Made by a program: the position numbers and the translations under genes
From: Hyphomicrobiales bacterium
Lineage (GTDB): Bacteria > Pseudomonadota > Alphaproteobacteria > Rhizobiales > Rhizobiaceae
Length of the DNA stretch: 64,000 nucleotides
Direction of reading: 5' to 3'
NCBI GenBank assembly: GCA_900489925.1
Contig: UEHQ01000001.1
Location: 114,387-178,386, forward strand
Notes under the pieces: model-generated
What the model was told of the DNA's origin: nothing
Seen by the model: only the letters and a program-made list of their open reading frames with translations
Databases searched by the model: none
Shown here: positions 26,028-35,432 of the stretch, in pieces
Layout of the letters: each line of letters begins with the position of its first letter
Position numbering within the stretch: the first letter of the stretch is position 1

Positions 26028-26049
26028 CGTCATCCCTAGAATACGGGAA

Positions 26050-27699
26050 TTAGCGCGTCAGGCGCTTGTAAGCCTGGCTGCCCGGGTTCAGCGCGTCGGC
26101 GCCGAGGCGGCGAACCTTGTCTTCCTCGTAGTCCTCGAAGTTGCCTTCGAACCACTCGACGTGGCCGTCGCCTTCGAAAGCGAGGATGTGCGTCGCCAGG
26201 CGGTCGAGGAACATGCGATCGTGGCTGATGATGATGGCGCAGCCGGCGAAGGCTTCGAGCGCGCTTTCCAGCGCACCGAGCGTTTCCGTGTCGAGGTCGT
26301 TGGTCGGTTCGTCGAGGAGCAGGACGTTGCCGCCGGCCTTCAGCATCTTCGCCAGGTGAACGCGGTTGCGCTGACCACCCGAGAGGTTGCCGACCTTCTG
26401 CTGCTGGTCGCCGCCCTTGAAGTTGAAGGCACCGCAATAGGCGCGCGAGTTCATGTCGAACTTGCCGAGCTTGATGACTTCGGCGCCGCCCGAGATTTCT
26501 TCCCAAACGGTCTTGTTGCCGTCGAGGGCATCGCGGCTCTGGTCGACATAACCGAGATGCACGGTCTCGCCGATGCGGATCGAGCCGGCATCCGGCTTTT
26601 CCTGGCCGGTGATCATCTTGAACAGCGTCGACTTGCCGGCGCCGTTCGGGCCGATGATACCGACGATACCGCCCGGTGGCAGCTTGATCGTGAGATCGTT
26701 GATCAGCGTGCGGCCTTCGAAGCCCTTGTTGATACCATCAAGCTCGATCACCACCTGGCCGAGACGCTCGGACACAGGAATGATGATCTGCGCGTCGCCG
26801 GGCCGGATGTTCTCGGCCGCATCCACCAGCTGTTCGTAGGCCTTGATACGGGCCTTCGACTTGGCCTGACGGGCCTTCGGGCTGGAGGCGATCCATTCCT
26901 GTTCGCGCGACAGCGCCTTCTGGCGGCCGGCTTCTTCGCGGCTCTCCTGCTGCATGCGCTTGGCCTTCGCCTGCAGGTAAGCGGAATAGTTGCCCTCATA
27001 AGGAATGCCGCGACCACGGTCGAGCTCGAGAATCCAGCCCGTGACGTTGTCGAGGAAGTAGCGATCGTGGGTAATCATCATCACGGCGCCCGGATAATCG
27101 CGCAGGTGCTTTTCCAGCCAGGCGATGGTTTCCGCGTCAAGGTGGTTGGTCGGTTCGTCGAGCAGCAGCAGGTCAGGCTGCGACAGAAGCAGGCGGCAGA
27201 GCGCGATACGGCGGCGTTCACCACCCGACAGATTGTCGACGGCGGAATCCTTCGGCGGGCAGCGCAGCGCTTCCATCGCCATTTCGACCTGCTGTTCGAG
27301 ATCCCAGAGGTTCTGGCTGTCGATAATGTCCTGGAGCTTGGCGCCTTCGTCCGCCGTCTCGTCGGAATAGTTCATCATCAGTTCGTTGTAACGGTCCAGC
27401 ACCGCCTGCTTGTCGGCAACGCCTTCCATGACGTTTTCGAAAGCGGTCTTCGCAGGATCGAGCTTCGGCTCCTGCTCGAGATAACCAACGGTGGCACCAT
27501 CGGCGAGCCAGGCTTCACCGGTGAATTCCTTGTCCTGGCCGGCGATGATGCGCAGCACGGTCGACTTACCGGCGCCGTTCGGGCCCAGGATACCGATCTT
27601 GGCGTCGGGGTAGAACGACAGGTTGACGTTCTCGAGGATTTTCTTAGCGCCGTAGGACTTGTTCAGTCCCGACATGTGGTAGATGAACTGACGTGCCAT
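26050..27699 (-). CDS. ettA: energy-dependent translational throttle protein EttA (ABC-F)
   Basis: EttA (549 aa) is a soluble ABC-F ATPase that binds the ribosomal E site and gates the first steps of elongation according to ATP/ADP. Both nucleotide-binding domains are complete: Walker A GPNGAGKST twice, signatures LSGGERRRIAL and LSGGQRNRVHL, and Walker B LLLLDEPTNHLD and VLLLDEPTNDLD. The basic linker between them (KAKRMQQESREEAGRQKALS) is the ABC-F hallmark. There are no membrane segments. The start MARQFIYHMSGL at 27699 is the family start; the open frame above it is ignored. It is transcribed alone, with its own terminator. Confidence 0.94.
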   Translation of the reverse strand: MARQFIYHMSGLNKSYGAKKILENVNLSFYPDAKIGILGPNGAGKSTVLRIIAGQDKEFTGEAWLADGATVGYLEQEPKLDPAKTAFENVMEGVADKQAVLDRYNELMMNYSDETADEGAKLQDIIDSQNLWDLEQQVEMAMEALRCPPKDSAVDNLSGGERRRIALCRLLLSQPDLLLLDEPTNHLDAETIAWLEKHLRDYPGAVMMITHDRYFLDNVTGWILELDRGRGIPYEGNYSAYLQAKAKRMQQESREEAGRQKALSREQEWIASSPKARQAKSKARIKAYEQLVDAAENIRPGDAQIIIPVSERLGQVVIELDGINKGFEGRTLINDLTIKLPPGGIVGIIGPNGAGKSTLFKMITGQEKPDAGSIRIGETVHLGYVDQSRDALDGNKTVWEEISGGAEVIKLGKFDMNSRAYCGAFNFKGGDQQQKVGNLSGGQRNRVHLAKMLKAGGNVLLLDEPTNDLDTETLGALESALEAFAGCAIIISHDRMFLDRLATHILAFEGDGHVEWFEGNFEDYEEDKVRRLGADALNPGSQAYKRLTR

Positions 27700-27833
27700 C
27701 GGTAATTCTGCTCCGGGGGAAATTGGTTTGCCGCTATGTAGGCGAATTGGCGCCCGGGAGCAACGCGCTAGAGGCAAAATCCAAGCGCTTTGTCGCAGAT
27801 GGCCTGCGGGAAACGGCTGAAGATCACCTCAGC

Positions 27834-29642
27834 CTATCGCAGCGCGGCATGATCAATCCGGAAAAGCTGGAAATTGCTGGGTGTTGGAGAAACGACCCGC
27901 TCTAGCCCCGGCCAGTCATCACCGCCCGCGAGCGCGGCGTAAAGAGGCGCCTGTGCGGGATCGGCTTTAAGCGGGAAGCGGCAGACGGCGACATAGTCGA
28001 AAGGCGCGAGTGCCTCCCGACGCAGCTGCGGATCCGAGGTCATGAACACGTCGAACATGCGCTTCATCCCGGGCGACGCGCGATGGAACGGTATCGCGCC
28101 AACCGAGAAGCCCGATGGAGCAGCAAAGATCACGGGTAGCGCAATCCCCTGCGGCACGGCAACCCGCCCCGGAGGGACGGTTTGAAGCACGGAGAAATCC
28201 TGTTGCGGACATTCACTCGCTGCCATGTAGTCGACGGCATCGAACTCATGCTCAAGCGGCGGCAGCAAAACAAAGAAAAGGCAAAGCGCGCTTGCAATCA
28301 TAGCCGCAACCATTGTGGGGATCCGATAGGCCTTCTCGAACCCCGAAGGCCTCATCGTCATCATTGCGACGACGGCAGGCAGGAAAACCGGCATCAGCGC
28401 TATCGGGAAGCGAATGTTTCGCGTCACGAAGGCCGTCAGGATGAGCGCGCTCATTACCATGAGGTAGGCAATCACCGGGCCGAACGACTTCTCTCGCATT
28501 CTGAACCGGAGCAGCGGAACGACATATGCCGCAAAGGCAGCCGTCAATGCGACGAGCATGAGCAGATCGTATTGGCCGTTTTCGTAGAAGTACCGAATGC
28601 TCTTTTCCTGCCAGATTCGATTGAACCAGAGCTCACGCGACAGTGGATCGATGATGCCGTAGGGTCCCGACATGCAGGACGGGAAAAGGAAGGCAGCACC
28701 GATCAGAAGGACACCGCCGGGAAGCGCCAGCGCGAGTAGCCGGGCGAGCGGCCCCGTGCGCTCGTTCTGGATGAACGCGCACACGCCGAGTATCGCAGAA
28801 AATCCACATAGCAGCAGGATATACGGAGCAGAGAAAGCGTCGCATTGGGTCGAAACGGCACCGGACGGGCCGATGAATGCCATTGCCGAAAAAAGCGTGA
28901 CGGTCGCCATCGAAACGGACGCAGCAACGATGACCGTGCGCACCTGGGCAACATTTCCGACATAGCAAAGAACGAGTCCGCCATAGGCAACCGCGACAAA
29001 CGGCAAGCACTCAAGTCCGATTACCGTCGAGATTGCGGCCCCGGCGCCGATCATTAGCCCCCCTGTCCGCCCCCAGCGGACAAGTCCTGCCACGATCATC
29101 ATAAGAGCAACAATCTGAACGTTGTGGTGATCGATGCGCCCGGGTGAAAACTCCAGCACGCCCATGCTCATGAGAATGGTCATGAGTACGAGCGACAGAA
29201 TAAGAGCCGTCTCCGTCAACGCAAACCCGGCCATCAGGCGGCGTGCCGTCGATGCAATCAGCAGGCTGAAAACCGCCAGCAGCATTGGCGGCCATACATG
29301 GAATGCAACGGTAAGCGCTTGTGCGGTCGGCAGGAATAGTTGCAGCAGCCAGGCAATCGCCACATAGGGAAGATCGACCAAACGGGACCAAGGCGAGACG
29401 TAAACCGCAGGCATTGAGATGAATGGCAGCGAAAGATCGAACCAATGCCCTTGTGGCGACATCAAGTGCCGGATCTGTAGCTCGCGCAGCTGATCGTCGA
29501 CATCGCCGACGAACCTGATGCCATCGGCAAGATCGACCACCAGCATTGCCAGCGCGGTCGCGTAGACCACGATGAACATCCGCCACAATGGCGTTTCCCG
29601 TACGGCAGTCTCGTTGCTTTCAGATGCAACTATGTCGGACAT
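27834..29642 (-). CDS. polytopic membrane protein, GT-C/oligosaccharyltransferase-like
   Basis: This 602-residue protein has about 11-13 predicted transmembrane helices and a C-terminal soluble region from about residue 470. Two acidic periplasmic motifs stand out: DVDDQLRELQIRHL after helix 1 and SPGRIDHHNVQIV in the middle. The first resembles the Asp-containing first loop, and the second the DHH-type loop, of GT-C/STT3-fold lipid-linked sugar transferases. MSPQGHWFDLSLP and SPWSRLVDLPYVAI are also conserved in a family I have seen in other alphaproteobacteria. The donor and acceptor are unknown. It is a single gene. Confidence 0.6.
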   Translation of the reverse strand: MSDIVASESNETAVRETPLWRMFIVVYATALAMLVVDLADGIRFVGDVDDQLRELQIRHLMSPQGHWFDLSLPFISMPAVYVSPWSRLVDLPYVAIAWLLQLFLPTAQALTVAFHVWPPMLLAVFSLLIASTARRLMAGFALTETALILSLVLMTILMSMGVLEFSPGRIDHHNVQIVALMMIVAGLVRWGRTGGLMIGAGAAISTVIGLECLPFVAVAYGGLVLCYVGNVAQVRTVIVAASVSMATVTLFSAMAFIGPSGAVSTQCDAFSAPYILLLCGFSAILGVCAFIQNERTGPLARLLALALPGGVLLIGAAFLFPSCMSGPYGIIDPLSRELWFNRIWQEKSIRYFYENGQYDLLMLVALTAAFAAYVVPLLRFRMREKSFGPVIAYLMVMSALILTAFVTRNIRFPIALMPVFLPAVVAMMTMRPSGFEKAYRIPTMVAAMIASALCLFFVLLPPLEHEFDAVDYMAASECPQQDFSVLQTVPPGRVAVPQGIALPVIFAAPSGFSVGAIPFHRASPGMKRMFDVFMTSDPQLRREALAPFDYVAVCRFPLKADPAQAPLYAALAGGDDWPGLERVVSPTPSNFQLFRIDHAALR

Positions 29643-29717
29643 TGATCGTCACTCGAGCTGTTGGGTCGCCGCCAGCCCGGGATGATATGTGTCAAAAATT
29701 GAGATTATCCTACCGCT

Positions 29718-30455
29718 TCAAAAACCCGCGGCATCGACGACACCCTCGTCGCAGCCGAACGAGGTCTTGCCGGCGCCCTGGATCAGGTCGCCGAGCGGCG
29801 CCCCATCGCTGGTCGTCGCCTTCTCGGAAAGTCCGATGGTCAGCTCGCTGATGACCCGGTCACGCCCTGCCCTGCGGCAGCTCATTTTCACGCGGTCACC
29901 GGCGCCCGGACCAAAGCTTTTGTCGAATGCGGCCTTGATCTCGGGGGCCGTCAGCGTCTTTCCAATCCGCGAGACAAAGAGATCGCGGACGGCCGAAGCG
30001 TTCAGCTCGCCCACCAGACGAACAGCGGTGCCGAAATAGGCGTCGGCGCTCATCTTCGTGCAGGTGCCGTGCTTCAGCCATTCGTGCCGTTCGAGCCCAG
30101 ACTGTGTGCCCGGCATGACCTTGTCGAGGTCCGCCTTGCCCTGGGCGGAAAGCGTCACTTCAGGCAGCTCGTTCCAGTCGCCCTCCTTGTCGGCGGTGCG
30201 CAGGTTGCCGGAAACGCCGCAATAATTGTCCCGCATCGGCCAGAGACCGTGCAGCGAAAAGTGCGTCGCATCGAAGCGGTCGCCGGTCTGGCTGCCGCAC
30301 TCCGCCTTGCGTTGATTGGTTTCGCAAAAGGCCGGCTGCCAGCTCGCGGCGAGAATATACCGCGTGTGTCCGCGGCCCAGCTCCTGTGCAGCGGCCCCGC
30401 TGGCTGCGGTTAACATGGCAAGAAAAAAAGACGCATATGCCCTGAAATTGCTCAT
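29718..30455 (-). CDS. secreted ribonuclease T2 family protein
   Basis: This 245-residue protein has a signal peptide (FFLAMLTAASGAAAQ, cleavage near residue 24). It carries both RNase T2 active-site segments: FSLHGLWPMRDNY (CAS I, His) and RHEWLKHGTC (CAS II, Glu/Lys/His). T2 enzymes are periplasmic or secreted endoribonucleases with little base preference; in Gram-negatives they are thought to scavenge RNA. Conserved Cys residues (FCETNQRKAECGS, GTCTKM) could form disulphides. It is a single gene on the minus strand, divergent from the hydrolase operon. Confidence 0.93.
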   Translation of the reverse strand: MSNFRAYASFFLAMLTAASGAAAQELGRGHTRYILAASWQPAFCETNQRKAECGSQTGDRFDATHFSLHGLWPMRDNYCGVSGNLRTADKEGDWNELPEVTLSAQGKADLDKVMPGTQSGLERHEWLKHGTCTKMSADAYFGTAVRLVGELNASAVRDLFVSRIGKTLTAPEIKAAFDKSFGPGAGDRVKMSCRRAGRDRVISELTIGLSEKATTSDGAPLGDLIQGAGKTSFGCDEGVVDAAGF

Positions 30456-30608
30456 CTCGACCCCTCAGGAACAATCCATGAACAGATAAGCACGTCATCT
30501 CGGGTTTCGCAACCCTTCGTGGATGAACGCCAAAATTCCCATCGGATAGACATTGCAGTGTGTTGCTTTTGCCGTCCGATCTGGTCAGTTCGGGCGACGG
30601 AGGAAACA

Positions 30609-31538
30609 ATGTTCGCAGACACACAGCGCCTCGCAACGCCGGGGGCGTCGCTTGCCTTTCACTATGAACCGGCGGCAGGACATGAGCGTGGCGTCATCCT
30701 GATCTGCCACGGCCTGGCAGAACACTCCCGGCGCTATGCTGGATTTGCGCAGGCCGTGGCCGCGCGCGGCTATCATGTCTATGCCCACGATCATCGCGGC
30801 CACGGAGAGACGACGGCGCCGGATGCGCCGATCGGCCGCTTTGCCCGCCGCGACGGCGTGCGCCGGGTCATCGACGATGTTGCAGCGATCCGCGACCATG
30901 CGGCCCGGCTGCATCCGGGACTTCCCACCGTGCTCTTCGGTCATTCGATGGGTGGCCTGATCGCGCTCAATGCAGCGGTGACCTATCCCGGCAAGTTCGA
31001 TGCGCTTGCCGTCTGGAACTCCAATTTCAACCCTGGGCTGGCCGGACGTGCGGCCCAGGCGATCCTGCTTGCGGAACGCGCGCTGAAAGGCTCGGATGTT
31101 CCGAGCGCACTGCTTCCAAAACTCACCTTCGCCACATGGGGCAAGTCGATTGCCGACCGCCGCACCGATTTCGACTGGCTGTCGCGAGATCCGGCCCAGG
31201 TCGACAAATACATCGCCGATCCGCTGTGTGGTTTCGACGCCTCTGTGTCGCTATGGCTGGACGTCTTCGAACTGACCTTCCGGGCACCGCAGGCATCGCA
31301 TCTGGCAAAGCTGCCGAAACAGTTGCCCATCCATCTGGTCGGCGGCGGACGGGACCCGGCAACAGACAACGGAAAAGCCGTCACATGGCTTTCAAACCAT
31401 TTGAAAGCGGCCGGCTTCTCTCGTATCACCACGCAGATATATCAGGATATGCGCCACGAGACCCTCAATGAGATCGGTGCGGATGTAGCGATTGCTGCTT
31501 TCGCCGATTGGTGTAACGGAGCGCTCGCCAAGGCGTGA
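30609..31538 (+). CDS. alpha/beta hydrolase (monoacylglycerol lipase/lysophospholipase-like)
   Basis: This 309-residue alpha/beta hydrolase of the serine aminopeptidase S33/PldB-like group has an oxyanion segment ILICHGLAEHSRRYAGFAQA and a nucleophile elbow FGHSMGGLIALNA. A late Asp and the C-terminal DMRHETLNEIG supply the remaining triad (His of MRHE). It likely hydrolyses an acylglycerol or similar ester in the cytosol. The start at 30609 has GGAGGAAAC. It is the first gene of a tightly spaced four-gene operon (13 nt to the next gene), so its ester substrate may feed the CoA transferase pathway. Confidence 0.85.
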   Translation: MFADTQRLATPGASLAFHYEPAAGHERGVILICHGLAEHSRRYAGFAQAVAARGYHVYAHDHRGHGETTAPDAPIGRFARRDGVRRVIDDVAAIRDHAARLHPGLPTVLFGHSMGGLIALNAAVTYPGKFDALAVWNSNFNPGLAGRAAQAILLAERALKGSDVPSALLPKLTFATWGKSIADRRTDFDWLSRDPAQVDKYIADPLCGFDASVSLWLDVFELTFRAPQASHLAKLPKQLPIHLVGGGRDPATDNGKAVTWLSNHLKAAGFSRITTQIYQDMRHETLNEIGADVAIAAFADWCNGALAKA

Positions 31539-31551
31539 AAAAGGACCCGAA

Positions 31552-32511
31552 ATGAGCAATAGCAACGCCAGCCGATCCATGTCCGCCTCCTCCGAGGTGA
31601 TGTTGGGGATCGTGCTGATGTCTCTGTCGGTCCTGATCTCGCCGATCATCGATATCTTCTCGAAGCTTGCCATTGCCACGGTTCCTTCCGCGCAAATCAC
31701 CGCCGCGCGATTTGCCGTGCAGGCCCTCTGCATGCTGCCCATCGTGTTGTGGCGAAACAACCTGACGAATATCACCTGGAAGCAGAGCTTTTTTCACGCG
31801 ATCCGCGGCGCCATCATTACGGTATCGATGATCTCCTTCGTGACGACGTTGAAGTACATGGCCGTTGCTGACGCGATCGCGATCTTCTTCGTCGAGCCCA
31901 TCATCCTCACTATCCTCAGCAGCATCTTCCTGAAAGAAACCATCGGCTGGCGGCGCTACACCGCCTGCGGCGTCGGCTTCTTCGGTGCGGTGCTCATCAT
32001 CCAGCCCAGCTTCGAGGAGGTAGGCTATGTAGCGCTGCTTCCGATCGTAAGCGCTCTCTGCATCGCCATCTATGCGATGATGAACCGGGCCCTTGCGCAG
32101 CGCGAGGATCCCTGGCTGATGCAGTTTCATATGGGTCTGTGGGGCCTGCTGATCTGCGCCGTGCTTTTGTATTTCGGCCACGGCAGCGGTTCTGATGTCC
32201 TTGATCCTGTCATGCCGGATAGCCGCGGCTTCCTGTACCTTCTCGGTGTCGGCGTCTCCGCGGCGATTGCCGGCATTCTGGGCGTCTACGCCTATCGCTC
32301 CGCGCCGGCCTCCACCCTCGCCCCGCTGCAGTATTTCGAGATCGTCTCTGCCACCATTTTCGCCTGGCTCGTCTTCGGCGACTTCCCGGATGCGGTCAAA
32401 TGGCTCGGCATATCAATCATCATGGGGTCGGGCTTCTACATCATCTGGCGCGAGCGGCGCTTTGCATCGAAACCCGTATCCGATACATCTCAATCGACAC
32501 GGGCACCTTGA
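31552..32511 (+). CDS. DMT-superfamily (EamA) transporter in the CoA-transferase operon
   Basis: This 319-residue protein has ten hydrophobic segments in two EamA repeats, with a hydrophilic N-terminal tail (MSNSNASRSMSASSEV). Conserved pieces include ALKYMAVADAIAIFFVEPII in repeat one (LKYMAVADAIA) and YAYRSAPASTLAPLQYFEIV in repeat two. It resembles the S-adenosylmethionine/drug transporter branch of EamA proteins, but the substrate is unknown. The position between a hydrolase and a CoA transferase suggests it moves a carboxylate or its precursor. I start at 31552 (AAGGAC upstream); the open frame extends 20 codons back into the hydrolase gene. Confidence 0.82.
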   Translation: MSNSNASRSMSASSEVMLGIVLMSLSVLISPIIDIFSKLAIATVPSAQITAARFAVQALCMLPIVLWRNNLTNITWKQSFFHAIRGAIITVSMISFVTTLKYMAVADAIAIFFVEPIILTILSSIFLKETIGWRRYTACGVGFFGAVLIIQPSFEEVGYVALLPIVSALCIAIYAMMNRALAQREDPWLMQFHMGLWGLLICAVLLYFGHGSGSDVLDPVMPDSRGFLYLLGVGVSAAIAGILGVYAYRSAPASTLAPLQYFEIVSATIFAWLVFGDFPDAVKWLGISIIMGSGFYIIWRERRFASKPVSDTSQSTRAP

Positions 32512-32529
32512 TCTGATCGTGGGAGGAAC

Positions 32530-33732
32530 ATGACGGAGACCCAGCTTAGCAACGCACCGCTTGCGGGCATTCGCGTCATCGAACTCGCCCGTGTGCTCGC
32601 CGGACCATGGGCAGGCCAGATGCTGGCCGATCTCGGCGCCGACGTCATCAAGGTGGAAAATCCCGATGGCGGCGATGATACCCGCCAGTGGGGGCCGCCC
32701 TTCGTCGAGAGCGCCGATGGCGAGAACCTCTCCGCCGCCTACTATCACTCCGCCAATCGCGGCAAGCGCTCGATCACGGCAGACCTGAAAAGCGAAGACG
32801 GACAGTCCCTCGTCCGCCGCCTCGTGGCGACGGCCGATGTCCTCATCGAGAATTTCAAGGTTGGCGGGCTCGTGAAATACGGCCTGGATTACGAGAGCCT
32901 GCGGAAGATCAATCCAAAGCTCGTCTATTGCTCCATCACCGGCTTCGGTCAGACGGGCCCTTACGCCGGACTGGCGGGCTATGACTATATCGTACAGGGT
33001 ATGTCGGGCTTCATGTCGATCACCGGCGAGCCGGACGGACAGCCGATGAAGGCCGGCGTTGCGATCGCCGATATCTTCACGGGTATCTATGCCGTCTCGG
33101 CCATAGAGGCGGCCCTCATCCACGCCTTGAAGACCGGCCAGGGGCAACTCGTCGACATGGCATTGCTCGATGTCCAGTCCGCCGTTCTCGCCAACCAGAA
33201 CATGAACTATCTGGTATCAGGCCGCGCCCCGACCCGGCTGGGGAACGCCCATCCCAACATCTCGCCCTATGAGGTCGTACCGACGGCAGACGGCTACCTC
33301 ATCCTCGCCGTTGGAAATGACGGCCAGTTCCAGCGCCTGTGCACGATCCTCGGGCTTAATGCAGTGGCCGACGATGCGCGCTTTGCCACCAACAAGGCCC
33401 GGATCGCTCATCGCGACGAGGTCCGCCGGCTGGTGACGACCGAAACGCTGAAGTGGCCGAAGGCCGATCTGCTGAAGGCCTGCGAGGCGAATGCCGTTCC
33501 GGCCGGAGCGATCAACACGATCGAGGAAATGTTCGCCGATCCGCAGATCAAGGCGCGCGGCCTGCGTGTCGATCTCGAGGACGCAACTGGTACTGTCATC
33601 CCCGGTGTGAGGACACCGGTGGTCCTGTCGCAGACGCCGTTGCGCTACGAGCGGCCCAGCCCGCGATTGGGAGAACATCAGGAGGAAGTTCTGGCGGAGC
33701 TCGCCGAACTGGAGGGGAAAAAGCCATCATGA
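32530..33732 (+). CDS. family III (CaiB/BaiF) CoA transferase
   Basis: This 400-residue enzyme belongs to the CaiB/BaiF group, which moves CoA between carboxylates through an aspartyl-CoA anhydride. The N-terminal block IRVIELARVLAGPWAGQMLA and GADVIKVENPDGGDDTR are typical. VDMALLDVQSAVLANQ carries the presumed nucleophilic Asp. Relatives include formyl-CoA:oxalate, succinyl-CoA:carboxylate and mesaconate enzymes; the substrate here is not assigned. The stop overlaps the start of a ThDP enzyme gene (ATGA, 33729-33732), so both proteins are made together and likely act on one acyl-CoA. Confidence 0.88.
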   Translation: MTETQLSNAPLAGIRVIELARVLAGPWAGQMLADLGADVIKVENPDGGDDTRQWGPPFVESADGENLSAAYYHSANRGKRSITADLKSEDGQSLVRRLVATADVLIENFKVGGLVKYGLDYESLRKINPKLVYCSITGFGQTGPYAGLAGYDYIVQGMSGFMSITGEPDGQPMKAGVAIADIFTGIYAVSAIEAALIHALKTGQGQLVDMALLDVQSAVLANQNMNYLVSGRAPTRLGNAHPNISPYEVVPTADGYLILAVGNDGQFQRLCTILGLNAVADDARFATNKARIAHRDEVRRLVTTETLKWPKADLLKACEANAVPAGAINTIEEMFADPQIKARGLRVDLEDATGTVIPGVRTPVVLSQTPLRYERPSPRLGEHQEEVLAELAELEGKKPS

Positions 33733-35387
33733 AAAGAACCGGCGGGGAACTGATCGTCGAGGCCTTGAAAGCGAATGGGGTGAAACGCCTCTCCTGCGTG
33801 CCCGGTGAGAGTTTTCTCGCTGTTCTCGATGCGCTTCACGACAGCGACATCGACGTGGTCGTCTGCCGTCAGGAGGGTGGCGCCGCGATGATGGCCGATG
33901 CCTGGGGCAGGCTCAGCGGCGAGCCCGGGATCTGCATGGTCACACGCGGCCCGGGCGCCACCAACGCCTCCGCCGGCCTGCACATCGCCAGGCAGGATTC
34001 CATTCCAATGATCCTGTTCATCGGCCAGGTCCAGCGGGACGCACGCGAGCGCGAAGCCTTTCAGGAAGTGGAATACCGCCGCGCCTTCACCGAATTCGCC
34101 AAATGGGTGGGCGAGATCGATGATGCCGCACGCATTCCGGAATTCGTCACCCGCGCCTTTGCGATCGCCACCTCGGGTCGGCCCGGCCCGGTCGTGTTGT
34201 CACTGCCCGAAGACATGCTGCGCGAGGAGGTCGAGGCGCCACGGGCAAAGCGCTATGCCCGCGTCGAGGCTCATCCCGGCAGCAGCCAGATCGACGACCT
34301 CTATCTTCGCCTGCTGAAAGCCGAGCGGCCGATGGTCATTCTCGGCGGCACGCGTTGGGATGCCGATGCCGTTGCCGACTTCCAGATATTCGCCGAGCGC
34401 TTCAAGCTGCCCGTCGGCTGCTCCTTCCGCAGGCAGATGCTCTTCGACCATCTGCATCCAAGCTATGCCGGAGATGTCGGGATCGGCATCAACCCCGAGC
34501 TCGCAAGAGAGATCAAGGAAAGCGACCTGCTGATCCTCATCGGCAGCCGCATGTCGGAAATGCCGTCGTCGGGCTATACGCTGCTCGACATTCCCTACCC
34601 GCAGCAGCAGCTTGTCCACATCTACCCCGACGCATCAGAGCTGGGGCGCCTTTATCGGCCGGACCTCGCCATCTGCGCGAGCCCGCAGGATTTCGTGGGA
34701 GCCCTGGCGGACCTGGAAGCGCCGGTGGAGGCGCATTGGGCCGAGCGGACCGAGCGCATGCATCAGGCCTACCTCACCTGGTCCAAGCCACCGCAGACCG
34801 GCCCCGGCGACGTCCAGATGGGGCCGATCATGGCGTGGATCGAGGAAAACACGCGGCCCGATACGATCTTCACCAATGGCGCCGGCAACTATGCGACCTG
34901 GGTGCACCGCTTCCACCGGTTCCGGCAGTTCAACACGCAGGCCGCCCCCACCTCCGGCTCGATGGGCTACGGGCTGCCTGCAGCCGTTGCCGCCAAGCGC
35001 CTCTTCCCCGACCGTGAAGTGATCTGCTTTGCCGGCGATGGCTGCTTCATGATGCACGGGCAGGAATTCGCCACTGCGGTGCGCTACGGACTGCCCGTCA
35101 TCGTTGTTGTCGTCAACAACGGCATCTACGGCACGATCCGCATGCACCAGGAGCGGGAATACCCCGGCCGAGTCAGCGGAACAGATCTCACCAACCCTGA
35201 CTTCGCGGCGCTTGCTGTCGCCTACGGCGGCCATGGAGAAACGGTGGCGAAGACAGACGAGTTCGCCCCAGCATTCGAGCGGGCGCGGGCGAGCGGCAAG
35301 CCCTCGATCATCGAGGTCAAGCTTGATCCGGAAGCGATCACGCCGACGCGAACACTGTCAGAAATCGCGCAAACAAAAAGCCGGTGA
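33729..35387 (+). CDS. thiamine-diphosphate enzyme (acetolactate synthase/2-hydroxyacyl-CoA-lyase-like)
   Basis: This 552-residue three-domain ThDP enzyme has the PYR-domain catalytic Glu in CRQEGGAAMMADAWGR, GPGATNASAGLHIARQDSIP, a central domain, and the PP-domain diphosphate motif FAGDGCFMMHGQEFATA with Asn in VVVNNGIYGTIRMHQERE. It resembles large acetolactate-synthase-like proteins. The coupled CoA transferase makes an acyl-CoA lyase/decarboxylase role attractive, but no 2-hydroxyacyl-CoA signature can be verified. The start at 33729 (ATGAAAAGAACC) is inside the overlap; a longer open frame upstream is out of register with the family. Confidence 0.85.
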   Translation: MKRTGGELIVEALKANGVKRLSCVPGESFLAVLDALHDSDIDVVVCRQEGGAAMMADAWGRLSGEPGICMVTRGPGATNASAGLHIARQDSIPMILFIGQVQRDAREREAFQEVEYRRAFTEFAKWVGEIDDAARIPEFVTRAFAIATSGRPGPVVLSLPEDMLREEVEAPRAKRYARVEAHPGSSQIDDLYLRLLKAERPMVILGGTRWDADAVADFQIFAERFKLPVGCSFRRQMLFDHLHPSYAGDVGIGINPELAREIKESDLLILIGSRMSEMPSSGYTLLDIPYPQQQLVHIYPDASELGRLYRPDLAICASPQDFVGALADLEAPVEAHWAERTERMHQAYLTWSKPPQTGPGDVQMGPIMAWIEENTRPDTIFTNGAGNYATWVHRFHRFRQFNTQAAPTSGSMGYGLPAAVAAKRLFPDREVICFAGDGCFMMHGQEFATAVRYGLPVIVVVVNNGIYGTIRMHQEREYPGRVSGTDLTNPDFAALAVAYGGHGETVAKTDEFAPAFERARASGKPSIIEVKLDPEAITPTRTLSEIAQTKSR

Positions 35388-35407
35388 GCGGCTGAACGCT
35401 CACCGGC
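35373..35407 (-). terminator. terminator of the ridA-like gene, overlapping the ThDP gene 3' end
   Basis: On the minus strand GCCGGTGAGCG-TTCAGC-CGCTCACCGGC is followed by TTTTTGTTTG. The hairpin begins inside the last codons of the convergent ThDP-enzyme gene (ends 35387), so the two convergent units share this sequence. Confidence 0.85.
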
Positions 35408-35432
35408 CTCAAGAATCGAAAAGACGACGATC

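Noticed and set aside
25927..27705. A 592-codon plus-strand open frame across ettA
   Set aside because: It is the antisense of a complete ABC-F gene with both Walker sets.
33453..33728. 92-codon extension upstream of the ThDP enzyme gene
   Set aside because: It lies inside the CoA transferase gene in a different frame and the enzyme family starts at MKRTGGEL.
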